A DNA stretch of 64,000 nt, taken from NCBI GenBank assembly GCA_965203755.1, contig OZ241910.1, positions 2,232,001 through 2,296,000 of the forward strand, in the 5' to 3' direction. Positions 25,768 through 34,258 of the stretch are shown here, one piece after another. The stretch is from UBA6055 sp965203755 (GTDB taxonomy: Bacteria > Chloroflexota > Anaerolineae > Aggregatilineales > Phototrophicaceae). The notes beneath the pieces were generated by a model. That model searched no databases and was not told where the DNA came from. It worked only from the letters and a program-made list of their open reading frames with translations. The position numbers and the translations under genes are program-made. Within the stretch, counting starts at the first letter, position 1, and each line of letters begins with the position of its first letter.

Positions 25768-26976
25768 TCAATCAATCAGCGCTTGATAGCACAGGCTGCG
25801 GAAATCACTCTGGAAGGGAAGCATATTGTCCATTAGTTGAGTCATAATGATGCCGACCATTCGCTCCTGTGGGTCCACCCAGAATTGAGTCGCGGCGGCG
25901 CCGCCCCAGCCATAATTCCCGTTTGAGTTGATGACCCCGGTTTGCGCTGCGTCGATAACGACTTCAAAGCCGAGGCCAAATCCCTTGCCGGCCATTGTCG
26001 CCAGCCCGATTCCAATCGGCAGCAGTTCCGGCTTGAGATGATTCAAGGTCATATATTCGACCGTTTTGCGCCCAAGCAAACGCACATCGCCTGATTCACC
26101 TTTGTTCAGCAGCATCTTGGCAAATTGCCAGTAATCTTCAGTGGTCGAAACCAAGCCGCCGCCGCCCGAAGGGGCATTGACGGCGACGGTGAAGTCCTGC
26201 GCCGGGATATGCGGCGCCCCCTGGTATTCATGGAAGGAGTGGTCTGTGAGATTATGCTGATAGAGTTTGGCAAAACGATGCTGTTTTTCTGCGGGGACAT
26301 GAAAGTGAGTATCGACCATACCGAGGGGATCAAAGATTTCTTGCTGCAAGAAGTCTTCAAAGGGCATGTCAGCCAGGACCTGCGCCAGATAGCCGCAGAC
26401 ATCGGTGGCGATGCTGTAATTCCAGGCTGTGCCCGGCTGATGCCTTAGCGGCAGTTTGGCCATGCCGGTGATTTTCTCTTCCAGGCTGGCTGATGGGCTG
26501 CGGAAAATTGACTTGCGGTACATGGCGTCAATCGGCGTATCATAGTAAAAGCCATAGCTCAAGCCGGCGGTATGGGTCAGCAGGTGTTGGATGTTCATAG
26601 GTGGATTCTGCTCCACCAGTTCTTGTCCCAGGTATCCCATCCGCCGCAGCGCTTTGGTTTTGCCAAAAGCGGGGATATATTTGCTGACCGGCTCAAAGAG
26701 TTGAAATTTGCCTCGTTCATAAAGCATCATCAGCGCCACCGAAGTGATCGGTTTGGTCATGCTGTAGATGCGGAAGATGGTGTCTTTTTCCATCGGCAGC
26801 TGCTGTTCCACATCGCGGAAGCCGCTGGTTTCATAGTGGACAGCTTGGGCTTCGCGTGCAACCAGAGTGATAAAACCGGGGGCATACCGTCGGTCTACAT
26901 AGTCTTGCATGCGGATATTGATGCTGTTTAGGCGCTCGGATGACATGCCCACGGCTTCCGGCGAGGATGCACGCAT
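25768..26976 (-). CDS. EstB-like serine hydrolase (beta-lactamase fold)
   Basis: 402 residues. The active-site SxxK is Ser72-Met-Thr-Lys75 in RIYSMTKPITSVALMMLYER (71-90), and the second catalytic element is Tyr187-Ser in GTAWNYSIATDVCGY, the W-x-Y-S form of EstB-type esterases rather than YxN of class C beta-lactamases. HLLTHTAGLSYGF (131-143) and a Gly-rich GGGG segment near residue 270 are also family-like. There is no signal peptide, so it is probably cytoplasmic. A strong AGGAGAAGG site precedes the ATG. Esterase activity is the likeliest role; the substrate is unknown. Confidence 0.85.
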   Translation of the reverse strand: MRASSPEAVGMSSERLNSINIRMQDYVDRRYAPGFITLVAREAQAVHYETSGFRDVEQQLPMEKDTIFRIYSMTKPITSVALMMLYERGKFQLFEPVSKYIPAFGKTKALRRMGYLGQELVEQNPPMNIQHLLTHTAGLSYGFYYDTPIDAMYRKSIFRSPSASLEEKITGMAKLPLRHQPGTAWNYSIATDVCGYLAQVLADMPFEDFLQQEIFDPLGMVDTHFHVPAEKQHRFAKLYQHNLTDHSFHEYQGAPHIPAQDFTVAVNAPSGGGGLVSTTEDYWQFAKMLLNKGESGDVRLLGRKTVEYMTLNHLKPELLPIGIGLATMAGKGFGLGFEVVIDAAQTGVINSNGNYGWGGAAATQFWVDPQERMVGIIMTQLMDNMLPFQSDFRSLCYQALID

Positions 26977-27058
26977 AACCTTCTCCTGCTGTGATGAATG
27001 GTCAATCTTAGTTTAGCTGGTTCTGTACGGGATTGGCAGGGCGGTCATCAAACAGATT

Positions 27059-28084
27059 TCATTCGGCTATGCTTTGCATGAGCGACTGGTGGACTTTGAT
27101 GGCTTTTGGATGCTGTGGATTGATGTCCAAAGCGGTTTTGACAGTCGCCAGCGCCGCTGTCCGGCTGCCCTGCTCCAGATAATAGTCTGCCAAAATCAAA
27201 TAACGGCTGACGGCTTTTTTGAGGCGGCCCTGGCGGTGATACCATTCGGCAATATCGCGCTGCATCTCGACCAGCTGGGGCTGAATGGCGACAGCTTTCT
27301 CTTTTTCAGCCCGCGCCAGATGTGATTTTCCGACTTCTTCGTATAAATCCACCAATTTAAGATGACTGGCGACGGCATCATCAAGCCGGCCAAGTTTCTT
27401 CTGGATTGAGATGAGCTTGGCCAGGGTCCTGGGGTCGGACGGGGCTAACTCATGCGCCCGCCGATAGATTTTAAGCTGTTCCCCGAGTTTGACTTTGGGT
27501 CCTGGTTTGTTTTGGCGGCCATTGCAGGCAGACATGGCTTTTTCAATGCCTTCAGCCAGCCATATCTCAATGGCATTGGCCGCGCGGCTGACGGTTTCCT
27601 GCGCCAGGATTTCGTCATCGCCCTGGAAGCTGTGCAGTACAAAATCAACCGGCGGCATTTTGCCGGGCGGGCGACCAATTCCAAACCGCAGCCGGGCGAA
27701 GTCTTTGCCGCCAAGATGCTGAATGATGCTGCGAAGCCCGTTCTGCCCCCCATGTCCGCCGGATTGACGCAGTTTCAGGACGCCAAAAGCGGTATCCAGG
27801 TCATCATGGATGACCATCAGATTGTCAGTCGGAATGTCATAATAATCCAGCAAGGGCCGCACCGACTCGCCGCTGCGGTTCATATAGGTCAGCGGTTTGA
27901 CCAGTTTGATTTTTTTATCGTGGATGATTCCATCCCATGTATGCGCGCGTTTTTCGGCGCGGCCCGCGCCGGCGCCATAACGTTGAACAAGCTCATCAAT
28001 CACTCGCCAGCCAACATTGTGGCGGGTGTTTGCGTATTTGGGGCCTGGATTGCCCAGCCCGACAATCAGGTGTCTGTCAGTCAT
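27059..28084 (-). CDS. pth: peptidyl-tRNA hydrolase with a C-terminal TPR domain
   Basis: 341 residues. Residues 1-~190 are a complete bacterial Pth, which recycles peptidyl-tRNA released from ribosomes: Asn12 (GLGNPGPKYANTRHNVGW), His22, Asn69 (KPLTYMNRSG), Asp94 (VIHDDLD) and Asn115 (GGHGGQNGLRSI) match the catalytic and tRNA-binding positions of E. coli Pth. After a Lys/Pro linker (~191-200), residues ~203-341 form about four TPR-like helix pairs, e.g. LKIYRRAHELAPSDPRTLAK and ALATVKTALDINPQHPKA. Stand-alone Pth ends near residue 190, so this is a fusion. It starts 17 nt after the glycosyltransferase gene upstream. Confidence 0.92.
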   Translation of the reverse strand: MTDRHLIVGLGNPGPKYANTRHNVGWRVIDELVQRYGAGAGRAEKRAHTWDGIIHDKKIKLVKPLTYMNRSGESVRPLLDYYDIPTDNLMVIHDDLDTAFGVLKLRQSGGHGGQNGLRSIIQHLGGKDFARLRFGIGRPPGKMPPVDFVLHSFQGDDEILAQETVSRAANAIEIWLAEGIEKAMSACNGRQNKPGPKVKLGEQLKIYRRAHELAPSDPRTLAKLISIQKKLGRLDDAVASHLKLVDLYEEVGKSHLARAEKEKAVAIQPQLVEMQRDIAEWYHRQGRLKKAVSRYLILADYYLEQGSRTAALATVKTALDINPQHPKAIKVHQSLMQSIAE

Positions 28085-28101
28085 ATTCGCCTCATCATCG
28101 C

Positions 28102-29688
28102 CTAGTCCCCCGTCTCCTCCACTTGATCCCGATTGACCCGAAAAACGACGCCGCTGTCCAGCTGCGCCATCCGTTCCAACTCGGGCATGGCTTCCAATTC
28201 GGCAAGCCCATAGCTGTATCGGGGCGGGGCTATCGGGATGGTGTCATTGAAAAAGACCAGATACACATCGCCCACGGTCTGCTCGATTTTTTGTTTCAGC
28301 CGCGCTAGCTTCTGCGGTGGAAAACGAAATTTATTGGCGGGATCGGTATGAATGTGCAAACTTGCCGGGTTGTTGCTGAAGATAGTGCCCTCCAGCGATG
28401 CTTCGCGGATGAAGCGGACCACATCGTTATCCCGCCACGCCGGCGCCGCATAGCCCTTGTCAAAATGCCCTGCTTCGCTATCGTTGGCTCGGATAATAGC
28501 CAGCTGGTTCAATCTGACGTTGCTGCCAAGCCAGATGAAAAGCAGAATCGCCCCGCCCCGCGCAAATGCCCCGATCACCGCGCTTCCTGCCCAAGGCCGC
28601 AGCCAAATCAAAAAGCGATCCACCAGAAAGACCAGGACGAAGAGCAGCGGAATGTACCCCGGAGACCAATACCTTCTGTTCCCCCACCCGACATCCATCC
28701 CCCAGAACTTTGACACTATGGCTATTGAGATGAAATAAACCAGCGCGAAACTGCCATGCAGGCAGAAGGAACTCCAGCTGCGCCACAGTTCCGGCTTGCG
28801 GTATGTGCGAATGAACGCAAACACGATGGCGGCTGCCAGCGCGAGCAGCGCCGCCGCGCCCAGAGCCGTCGCACCCGGCGCCACTGCATACCACTGCCCC
28901 TCGTCCGCCAGCGGATTAGGCAGGATCCACTCTGATAGCTCAATAAGCGCTACATTCAAAATCCTGTGCAGGGTGTTGCGCGGCGAAGGCGCAGAGCCGA
29001 AAGGGAAGCCGGTACGCAGCAGGTTACGCAGCAGCCACAGACTGACTGGCATGAGGGAAATCAGCGCGAATACCGCGCCGCGCTTCACCTTCTCCGACAG
29101 CGCCGCGCCCGGCTGAAGCAGCAGGAGCGGCAGCAGAGTGATGACCAGGATGAGACCGATGTTCCGCGTCAGGCAAGCCAGAGCCGCGAACAGCGCCGCC
29201 CAAATCAGCGCGGCGCGTTTGCCTTCGCGCAGGTGCCGGTCCATATAAAACAGCGCCAGCGTGACGAAGAGGATGAAGGGCGGCTCCGACAAAGCCCACG
29301 ACGCGACCGAGGTCAAGTGCAGCGCCGAGGCGACCGCCAAACAGCCCCACAGAGCCAGCAGGCGGGATGTGATGCGCCGCCGCAGCCAGTGCCCGGCGAC
29401 GAAGATGGTCAGACCAAACAGAAGCGCATTGAGTGGACCAGCAACGGCGTGCGGGTCAAGTCCAGAAAGGAAGCCCGCCGCCGCCAGCAGCAGCATATAC
29501 AGAGGGGGATACCAAGCGCCAATGTAGGTGAACCCTTCTCCAGCCAGCAGACTGCGGGCTCCGGCGATGTAGGTGGTGGAGTCAAAGTGCAGTCCGACTC
29601 CATAAGCGGCCCCGCGCAGCAGGACAAAACCCGCGCCCAGCGCCGCGACAGCAGCCAGCAGCAAGGTGTAACGCTGACCTGCAAACAT
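28102..29688 (-). CDS. GT39/ArnT-like membrane glycosyltransferase
   Basis: 528 residues with about ten membrane helices from residue 7 onward and a soluble C-terminal part of ~110 residues. The first outside loop has HFDSTTYIAGARSLLAGEGFTY (split near residues 33-54), with an Asp where the GT-C fold keeps its donor-binding acidic residue, then YPPLYMLLLA. This is typical of PMT/GT39-like enzymes that move sugars from polyprenyl carriers. The ATG has GGGAGAA upstream. It heads a tight pair with pth-TPR downstream. Substrate unknown; a second GT39-like gene lies 6 kb away. Confidence 0.75.
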   Translation of the reverse strand: MFAGQRYTLLLAAVAALGAGFVLLRGAAYGVGLHFDSTTYIAGARSLLAGEGFTYIGAWYPPLYMLLLAAAGFLSGLDPHAVAGPLNALLFGLTIFVAGHWLRRRITSRLLALWGCLAVASALHLTSVASWALSEPPFILFVTLALFYMDRHLREGKRAALIWAALFAALACLTRNIGLILVITLLPLLLLQPGAALSEKVKRGAVFALISLMPVSLWLLRNLLRTGFPFGSAPSPRNTLHRILNVALIELSEWILPNPLADEGQWYAVAPGATALGAAALLALAAAIVFAFIRTYRKPELWRSWSSFCLHGSFALVYFISIAIVSKFWGMDVGWGNRRYWSPGYIPLLFVLVFLVDRFLIWLRPWAGSAVIGAFARGGAILLFIWLGSNVRLNQLAIIRANDSEAGHFDKGYAAPAWRDNDVVRFIREASLEGTIFSNNPASLHIHTDPANKFRFPPQKLARLKQKIEQTVGDVYLVFFNDTIPIAPPRYSYGLAELEAMPELERMAQLDSGVVFRVNRDQVEETGD

Positions 29689-29820
29689 GGCATTCTCCCT
29701 TAGTTAAGCAAGGTGCAAATTGCGCGAAGACCCGTCTCGCTCTTTTGCGGATGTATTTTACTCTTAAGCCGACTGTCTGCCTACCCTGCGCTGATTGCCC
29801 GTATTGGGCCGGGAGGGTGC

Positions 29821-30615
29821 TCACAGCGGACTGTCATCGACATAGCGGGGATAGGTGGCTTTGGCGGCTTCGGCATAACGCAAATCCAGGTCAAGGGTGA
29901 CAAAAGGCGTATCCGCGGTTGTGCTGGCGAGCACGGCGCCATTGGGATCGCTTATCCAGCCGGCGCCGCCAAGCTGCACCTGGTCGGCTTGGCCGGCATG
30001 ATTGGAGGACAGGCAGTAGGCTCCGGCAATGACCGCGGCGCTTTGCCCGCCGGCAAGCCATTTGGCATTGGTGGACAAGGGCGTGCTGCGCGGGTTGACC
30101 AGCAGATGAACTCCTTGCTTGCCATAATCGCGGGCATGGTGCATGAACCAGAGTTCGGTGCAAATCATCACGCCAATACTTGCCTTGCCGACGCGCGCCG
30201 GCCGGAAATCAATCGGGGCGCGGTCATACCAGGCCGCTTCCCAATAACCGTCATCATTCGGGAGATAGGTTTTCCCATGAATCCACCGCAGCTTGTTTTC
30301 AGACGTCCACACGAAGGCGATGTTGCAGCGCTTGTTATTAAGGCTGCGCGGGGCTGTGCCGATGACGATTTTCGCCCCAAGCTCGGGCAGACGCTCCAGC
30401 CAATGGTCATGGGACTGGACAGCGGCCTGCCAGCGGCTTTCATCCCGGCTGCGGGTGGTGCAGAACCAAGGCGAAAAACACATTTCCGGCAAGAGCAGCA
30501 ATTCGCTTTGATGCGCCCGAATGTGTTCAATGAGCTTTGCCCATTGCGCCTCAAGCTGCTCGACATTGAGTTCGGTAATGGCTGCTTTCACGACAAGAGT
30601 CCTGATATGGCTCAA
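29821..30615 (-). CDS. carbon-nitrogen hydrolase (nitrilase superfamily)
   Basis: 264 residues, a single nitrilase-fold domain. The catalytic triad is visible: Glu44 (LLLPEMCFSP), Lys115 (IHGKTYLPNDDGYWE) and Cys152 (VMICTELWFMHHAR). The superfamily hydrolyses amides, carbamoyl groups or nitriles; the Cys-Thr-Glu context suggests an amidase/carbamoylase rather than a nitrilase, but this is weak. The ATG overlaps the stop of the upstream ABC transporter gene (ATGA, 30612-30615), so the two are translationally coupled. Confidence 0.88.
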   Translation of the reverse strand: MSHIRTLVVKAAITELNVEQLEAQWAKLIEHIRAHQSELLLLPEMCFSPWFCTTRSRDESRWQAAVQSHDHWLERLPELGAKIVIGTAPRSLNNKRCNIAFVWTSENKLRWIHGKTYLPNDDGYWEAAWYDRAPIDFRPARVGKASIGVMICTELWFMHHARDYGKQGVHLLVNPRSTPLSTNAKWLAGGQSAAVIAGAYCLSSNHAGQADQVQLGGAGWISDPNGAVLASTTADTPFVTLDLDLRYAEAAKATYPRYVDDSPL

Positions 30616-32564
30616 GATGGCTGTGTGGATTGGGCGGGCTGGCGCTGCTGGCTGAACTGGGTTTCGTAGAGTTTGGCGTACAGTCCATTTTGGGCAAGCA
30701 GCTCTTCGTGCGTTCCTTGCTCGACAATAGCCCCGCGGTCCATCACCAGAATTTGGTCGGCAGCCAGGATGGTGCTAAGGCGATGGGCGATGACAATGCT
30801 GGTGCGCCGGCGCATGATGTGACTAAGCGCATCCTGGATAAGCGCCTCGGACTGGCTGTCGAGGTGGCTGGTGGCTTCATCAAGCACTAGGATGCGCGGG
30901 TTTTTCAAGATAACGCGGGCGATGGCAATACGTTGTTTTTCACCGCCGCTTAGCCGATAGCCGCGCTCGCCAACGATGGCATCGTAGCCCTCCCTTAATC
31001 CCATGATGAATTCGTGAATATGGGCGGCTTTGGCGGCGGCCTCAATCTCGTTCTGGGCTGCATTGGGTTTGGCATAGAGCAGATTAGTGCGAATGGTGTC
31101 ATGGAACAGGTAGGTTTCTTGGGTGACCATCCCGATATTCTCGGCCATGGTACGCAATGTTAAATGGCGCAGGTCATGTCCATCCATCATAATGCGGCCG
31201 GCGGATGGGTCATACAGCCGCGGTATCAAATAGGTCATGGTGGTTTTGCCGGCGCCGCTGGGGCCCACCAGGGCGACCAGCTGCCCTGGATGAATATGAA
31301 AAGAGATGTTTTGCAGCGCCAGTTCGCGCGCTTGATGTCTTCTTGCCGTCGAGAATTTGCCATTCTCCCGTTTGGTGGAATCGCCAGAGCGGGTGGCGGC
31401 GATATGATCCATTTTGCCAATGCGCTCAACGTCCGACAGCAGCAGGCTTTCGTCGATCTCATAGCGGAAGCTGACCTGATCAAATTCAAGCTCGCCGGCT
31501 ATCTTGTTCAGATGCTGGGCATGGCTCTGCTCGGCGATTTCGAGCGGCAGGTCGATAATTTCAAAGACGCGCTCAAAGCTGACAATCGACTGGGCAAAGT
31601 CTACCGGCGCGTTGGTCAATGCTTGCAGCGGGGTGTAGAGTTGGGTCAGATAAGCGCCAAAAGCAACGATGGTGCCGACAGTAAAGGTGTCCTGGATGAC
31701 CAAGATGCCGCCGACCCAATAAACGATGGCGGTGCCAATGACGCTCACGAGGCTGATGAAGACAAAGAATTGGCTGCCCAATACCGCTCGTTTGATGCCG
31801 GCATCGCGAACATCGGCGGCGCGTTTGCCAAAGTGTTCGACTTCGGTGTTGATGCGCCCAAACAGCTTGACCAGCAGGGCGCCGCTTATATTCAAGGTTT
31901 CATTCATCATAGCGTTCATTTGGGCATTGTAGCCCATCTGCTGCCGTGCGATGACCTTCAGCCGTTTGCCCAGCTGGCGGGCGATAATGATGAAAAATGG
32001 CAGCGCCAGCAAGCCCAGAATAGTCAAGCGCCATTCCAGTGTGAGCATCACCGCCATAGTTGCGACCACAGTGATGACGTTGGTAATGATGGCGACGATG
32101 GTATTGCTGATGGCGTTTTGCGCGCCGATCACATCATTATTCAGCCGGCTCATCAGTTCGCCCGTTTTGGTGTTGGTGAAGAATCGCAGTGACATCTGCT
32201 GAAGGTGATGATAAAGCGACACCCGCAAATCATAAATGACGCCCTCGCCAATGGAGACATTCAGCTTGCGTTGGATAATCCGAATGCCGCCGCTGAAAAC
32301 CGGGATTAAGACCAGTCCCAGCGCCAGAATGTTAAGCCGGCTTAGGTCTTTGTTTGCCAGCGCGGTATCAATGATTTCACGGAAGATCAAAGGATTAAGC
32401 AGCCCCAGAAATGTCGTGAGCAGTATTGCGCCGAGCATACCGACAATTTGAAGGCGGTAAGGCTTGGCGTATGCCAGGACGCGCAGCAGCAGGCTGCGGG
32501 TGACCTTTGGCTTGTCGGCCGTATCAGCCCCGTGAAAATACTTAAACCAGCCGCCGCCCATCAT
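30612..32564 (-). CDS. ABC exporter, fused permease and ATPase
   Basis: 650 residues. Residues ~40-350 form a six-helix type I exporter domain (MsbA/lipid-multidrug type). The nucleotide-binding domain has Walker A GPSGAGKTTMTYLIPRLYDP, the Q-loop at VTQETYLFHD, signature LSGGEKQRIAIARVIL, Walker B RILVLDEATSHLDSQS and the H-loop IVIAHRLSTI. A ~35-residue insertion before the NBD core (DHIAATRSGDSTKRENGKF) is unusual. It should work as a homodimer. AGGAGCAGCGCG precedes two adjacent ATGs. Exported substrate is unknown; coupling to an amidase gene may be a clue. Confidence 0.9.
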   Translation of the reverse strand: MMGGGWFKYFHGADTADKPKVTRSLLLRVLAYAKPYRLQIVGMLGAILLTTFLGLLNPLIFREIIDTALANKDLSRLNILALGLVLIPVFSGGIRIIQRKLNVSIGEGVIYDLRVSLYHHLQQMSLRFFTNTKTGELMSRLNNDVIGAQNAISNTIVAIITNVITVVATMAVMLTLEWRLTILGLLALPFFIIIARQLGKRLKVIARQQMGYNAQMNAMMNETLNISGALLVKLFGRINTEVEHFGKRAADVRDAGIKRAVLGSQFFVFISLVSVIGTAIVYWVGGILVIQDTFTVGTIVAFGAYLTQLYTPLQALTNAPVDFAQSIVSFERVFEIIDLPLEIAEQSHAQHLNKIAGELEFDQVSFRYEIDESLLLSDVERIGKMDHIAATRSGDSTKRENGKFSTARRHQARELALQNISFHIHPGQLVALVGPSGAGKTTMTYLIPRLYDPSAGRIMMDGHDLRHLTLRTMAENIGMVTQETYLFHDTIRTNLLYAKPNAAQNEIEAAAKAAHIHEFIMGLREGYDAIVGERGYRLSGGEKQRIAIARVILKNPRILVLDEATSHLDSQSEALIQDALSHIMRRRTSIVIAHRLSTILAADQILVMDRGAIVEQGTHEELLAQNGLYAKLYETQFSQQRQPAQSTQPS

Positions 32565-32600
32565 CGCGCTGCTCCTGTCTGTGTTTGCCTGGATGACTTT

Positions 32601-32609
32601 AGCATAGCA
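32601..32609 (-). promoter_or_regulatory. possible extended -10 for the ABC exporter gene
   Basis: On the minus strand TGCTATGCT matches an extended -10 (TGn plus TATGCT), about 37 nt before the ATG. No convincing -35 was found. The same TATGCT box appears in the promoter of the STAS-like gene upstream. Confidence 0.3.
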
Positions 32610-32759
32610 GAAAACCCTTTGACCCGGCTGCTGCGCCTTTGGTTAGGCAGCCCAATCCATTGGCTGGTATCCGGTGATGATGAGGGTTGGTTTTTTCATT
32701 GCGCGGCAAATCACTTGCAGGTCAAGCAAAGTCAACTGTGCCGCCGGCTTGGATGAATA

Positions 32760-33170
32760 TCAGGTTTTGATGGATGCCTGGCGGTCTAGGGATAAACCGC
32801 GGATAATGGCGCGGGCATCCGACAGATTCGGCGCGAACAGGATTTCGCGCCCTTCCACTGCGTTGTTGAAGGTCTTTTGCAATGCCTGATAAATGGTTTT
32901 GATGGCGCCGTTCGCCCCGACGACAACCCGCGCCCCTTCATTGGGCCGGGCTTCGCCGGCGTCGAGCAGGGTTTTCGCGGCGGTGAGAATATCTTTGGGA
33001 ATGGATGTGCCTTCCAGGTCAATAATCAAATCGACATAATGCTCAACGCCGCCAATGAGCGCATCGGCTGTTTGCACGGCGGCTTCAAGCTCTGCCCATG
33101 ACCATTCGGTCTCAAATTCAAGGAGTACAATCGTCTTCTGCTTGTTGTCCCAGCGCGTTACAATTGCCAT
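32760..33170 (-). CDS. STAS-like small protein of unknown function
   Basis: 136 residues, no signal peptide or membrane helix. The alternating pattern resembles STAS/SpoIIAA-like folds: a beta hairpin (MAIVTRWDNKQKTIVLLEF), a helix (WSWAELEAAVQTADALIG), a buried strand HYVDLIIDLEGT, a helix, then strand RVVVGANGAIKTIYQAL. The serine typical of phosphorylated anti-sigma antagonists is not clear, so signalling by phosphorylation is not implied. It has its own promoter and stands alone between the exporter and the lipoprotein gene. Confidence 0.6.
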   Translation of the reverse strand: MAIVTRWDNKQKTIVLLEFETEWSWAELEAAVQTADALIGGVEHYVDLIIDLEGTSIPKDILTAAKTLLDAGEARPNEGARVVVGANGAIKTIYQALQKTFNNAVEGREILFAPNLSDARAIIRGLSLDRQASIKT

Positions 33171-33259
33171 GCTGCCTGTCCTGTATCTTGTCCTACATTC
33201 TACATCACTGCATAAGTCTACGAATCATTGCTGCAAGGGTTGCCTCGAAATCTATGATA

Positions 33260-33287
33260 AGCATATCACAGTTTTTAGCTGGTTCAA
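33260..33287 (-). promoter_or_regulatory. probable promoter for the STAS-like gene
   Basis: On the minus strand TTGAAC (33287-33282) and TATGCT (33265-33260) are separated by 16 nt, and TGA before the -10 makes it an extended -10. Transcription would start near 33252, giving a leader of about 80 nt before the ATG at 33170. Confidence 0.5.
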
Positions 33288-33301
33288 GTGAATTTTGGGC
33301 T

Positions 33302-34195
33302 TTAGTTTTCAAAAATTTGGAATGGCACAAGCGCCATAGACTGACCATCCAGCCGCAGTTCCACACTCCATCTTCCGCTAGCAAAGGGGGTGTCGCTCTG
33401 GTCAATAAAAAGCCAGATGCAGCGGTCGTGGATCGGGTATGCCGCTTGAAAACTGATCAAGGCGACTTCTGCGCCCATGCGCCGCCAACTGGAAGAAATG
33501 GTGACGTCAGCCGGGATATGGTAAGCCCGCGCGACCACATAAATTTCAGCTGAAGCCGGCGTAAATCGCGGATTTGGATCAATGGCGCAGCCTTTTTCGT
33601 CTTTGCCGGCGGCCAATGCGATATTCTCCAGGCGCGGCTGACTGTCAGCGGCGATTCTATCTCCCGCCTCACCTGTCGCGGAAGGCGGGGTTCTGACCGC
33701 AGCCGGTCGGTCAGGAGACCGAGTTCGCAGCGCGGCGGCGCTGCCGGCGGTGGCTGGCAAACCAGGCGAGGGAGTGAAGGCGGCGATGCTGCTCGACAAG
33801 GTTTCGATAAAGCCGCTTTCGGCGCCGAGCGCCGCCAGAGTCGAGCGCAGAGATTGCCCGGCTTGGCTGACTTCAGTCACGCGCATGACAGCAAAATCCT
33901 GTGTCGTTTGCATCCGGGCATAAGCGACTGTGGCTGTTGAACGCAGATTGGCTATCTGTGCGCCGGCGAGGTCGTACTGGGCTTTGGCAGTCAGTTGTGC
34001 ATCGGACGCGCTGCAGGCCGCCAGCGCAAAAGCGGTGATGAGCAGCAGACCATAACCAAGCCCAATGTCTTTAATGAGCGCTTGCGAGGCAGGCAGCCGG
34101 TTATTTTGTGTCAGAACCGGGTTTCTGCTTGCGCCTGACGGTCGGACTTGCTGCTGGGCGGCATCCACGCCAGTCTTCCATTCCAGTTTCCACAT
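33302..34195 (-). CDS. putative lipoprotein of unknown function
   Basis: 297 residues as drawn. A hydrophobic stretch (GLGYGLLLITAFALAAC, about 45-61) ends in a good lipobox, ALAAC, which suggests a lipid-anchored protein. The ~40 residues before it are far too long for a normal signal-peptide n-region, and they translate a dispersed repeat (34080-34150). No ATG, GTG or TTG is obvious between the repeat and the hydrophobic stretch, so the true start is uncertain. After the lipobox come a helical region (~65-115), a Pro/Arg/Ala-rich linker (~120-185) and a C-terminal beta-rich domain (~195-297) ending SVELRLDGQSMALVPFQIF. No family is recognised. Confidence 0.6.
   Translation of the reverse strand: MWKLEWKTGVDAAQQQVRPSGASRNPVLTQNNRLPASQALIKDIGLGYGLLLITAFALAACSASDAQLTAKAQYDLAGAQIANLRSTATVAYARMQTTQDFAVMRVTEVSQAGQSLRSTLAALGAESGFIETLSSSIAAFTPSPGLPATAGSAAALRTRSPDRPAAVRTPPSATGEAGDRIAADSQPRLENIALAAGKDEKGCAIDPNPRFTPASAEIYVVARAYHIPADVTISSSWRRMGAEVALISFQAAYPIHDRCIWLFIDQSDTPFASGRWSVELRLDGQSMALVPFQIFEN
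34080..34150 (+). repeat. dispersed ~72-nt repeat, copy A
   Basis: 34101-34150 matches 44761-44810 (copy B) without gaps at 34 of 50 positions, and the left flank (GGCAGG, CCGG) aligns with a small gap. It lies inside the predicted lipoprotein gene, where it is read on the minus strand as SGASRNPVLTQNN. Copy B read the same way gives AGTSGNPALTQNN. Confidence 0.6.
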
Positions 34196-34213
34196 TCACC
34201 CGATTATACCCCC

Positions 34214-34250
34214 TAAAACAAAAGACCGCCTCACGCATGGGAAGACGGCC
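34214..34250 (-). terminator. intrinsic terminator of tmRNA
   Basis: On the minus strand GGCCGTCTT (34250-34242) pairs with GAGGCGGTC (34232-34224), 9 bp including G-U pairs, loop of 9 nt, followed by TTTTGTTTT. It lies directly after the tmRNA 3' end and just before the lipoprotein gene. Confidence 0.75.
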
Positions 34251-34258
34251 TTGATGAG

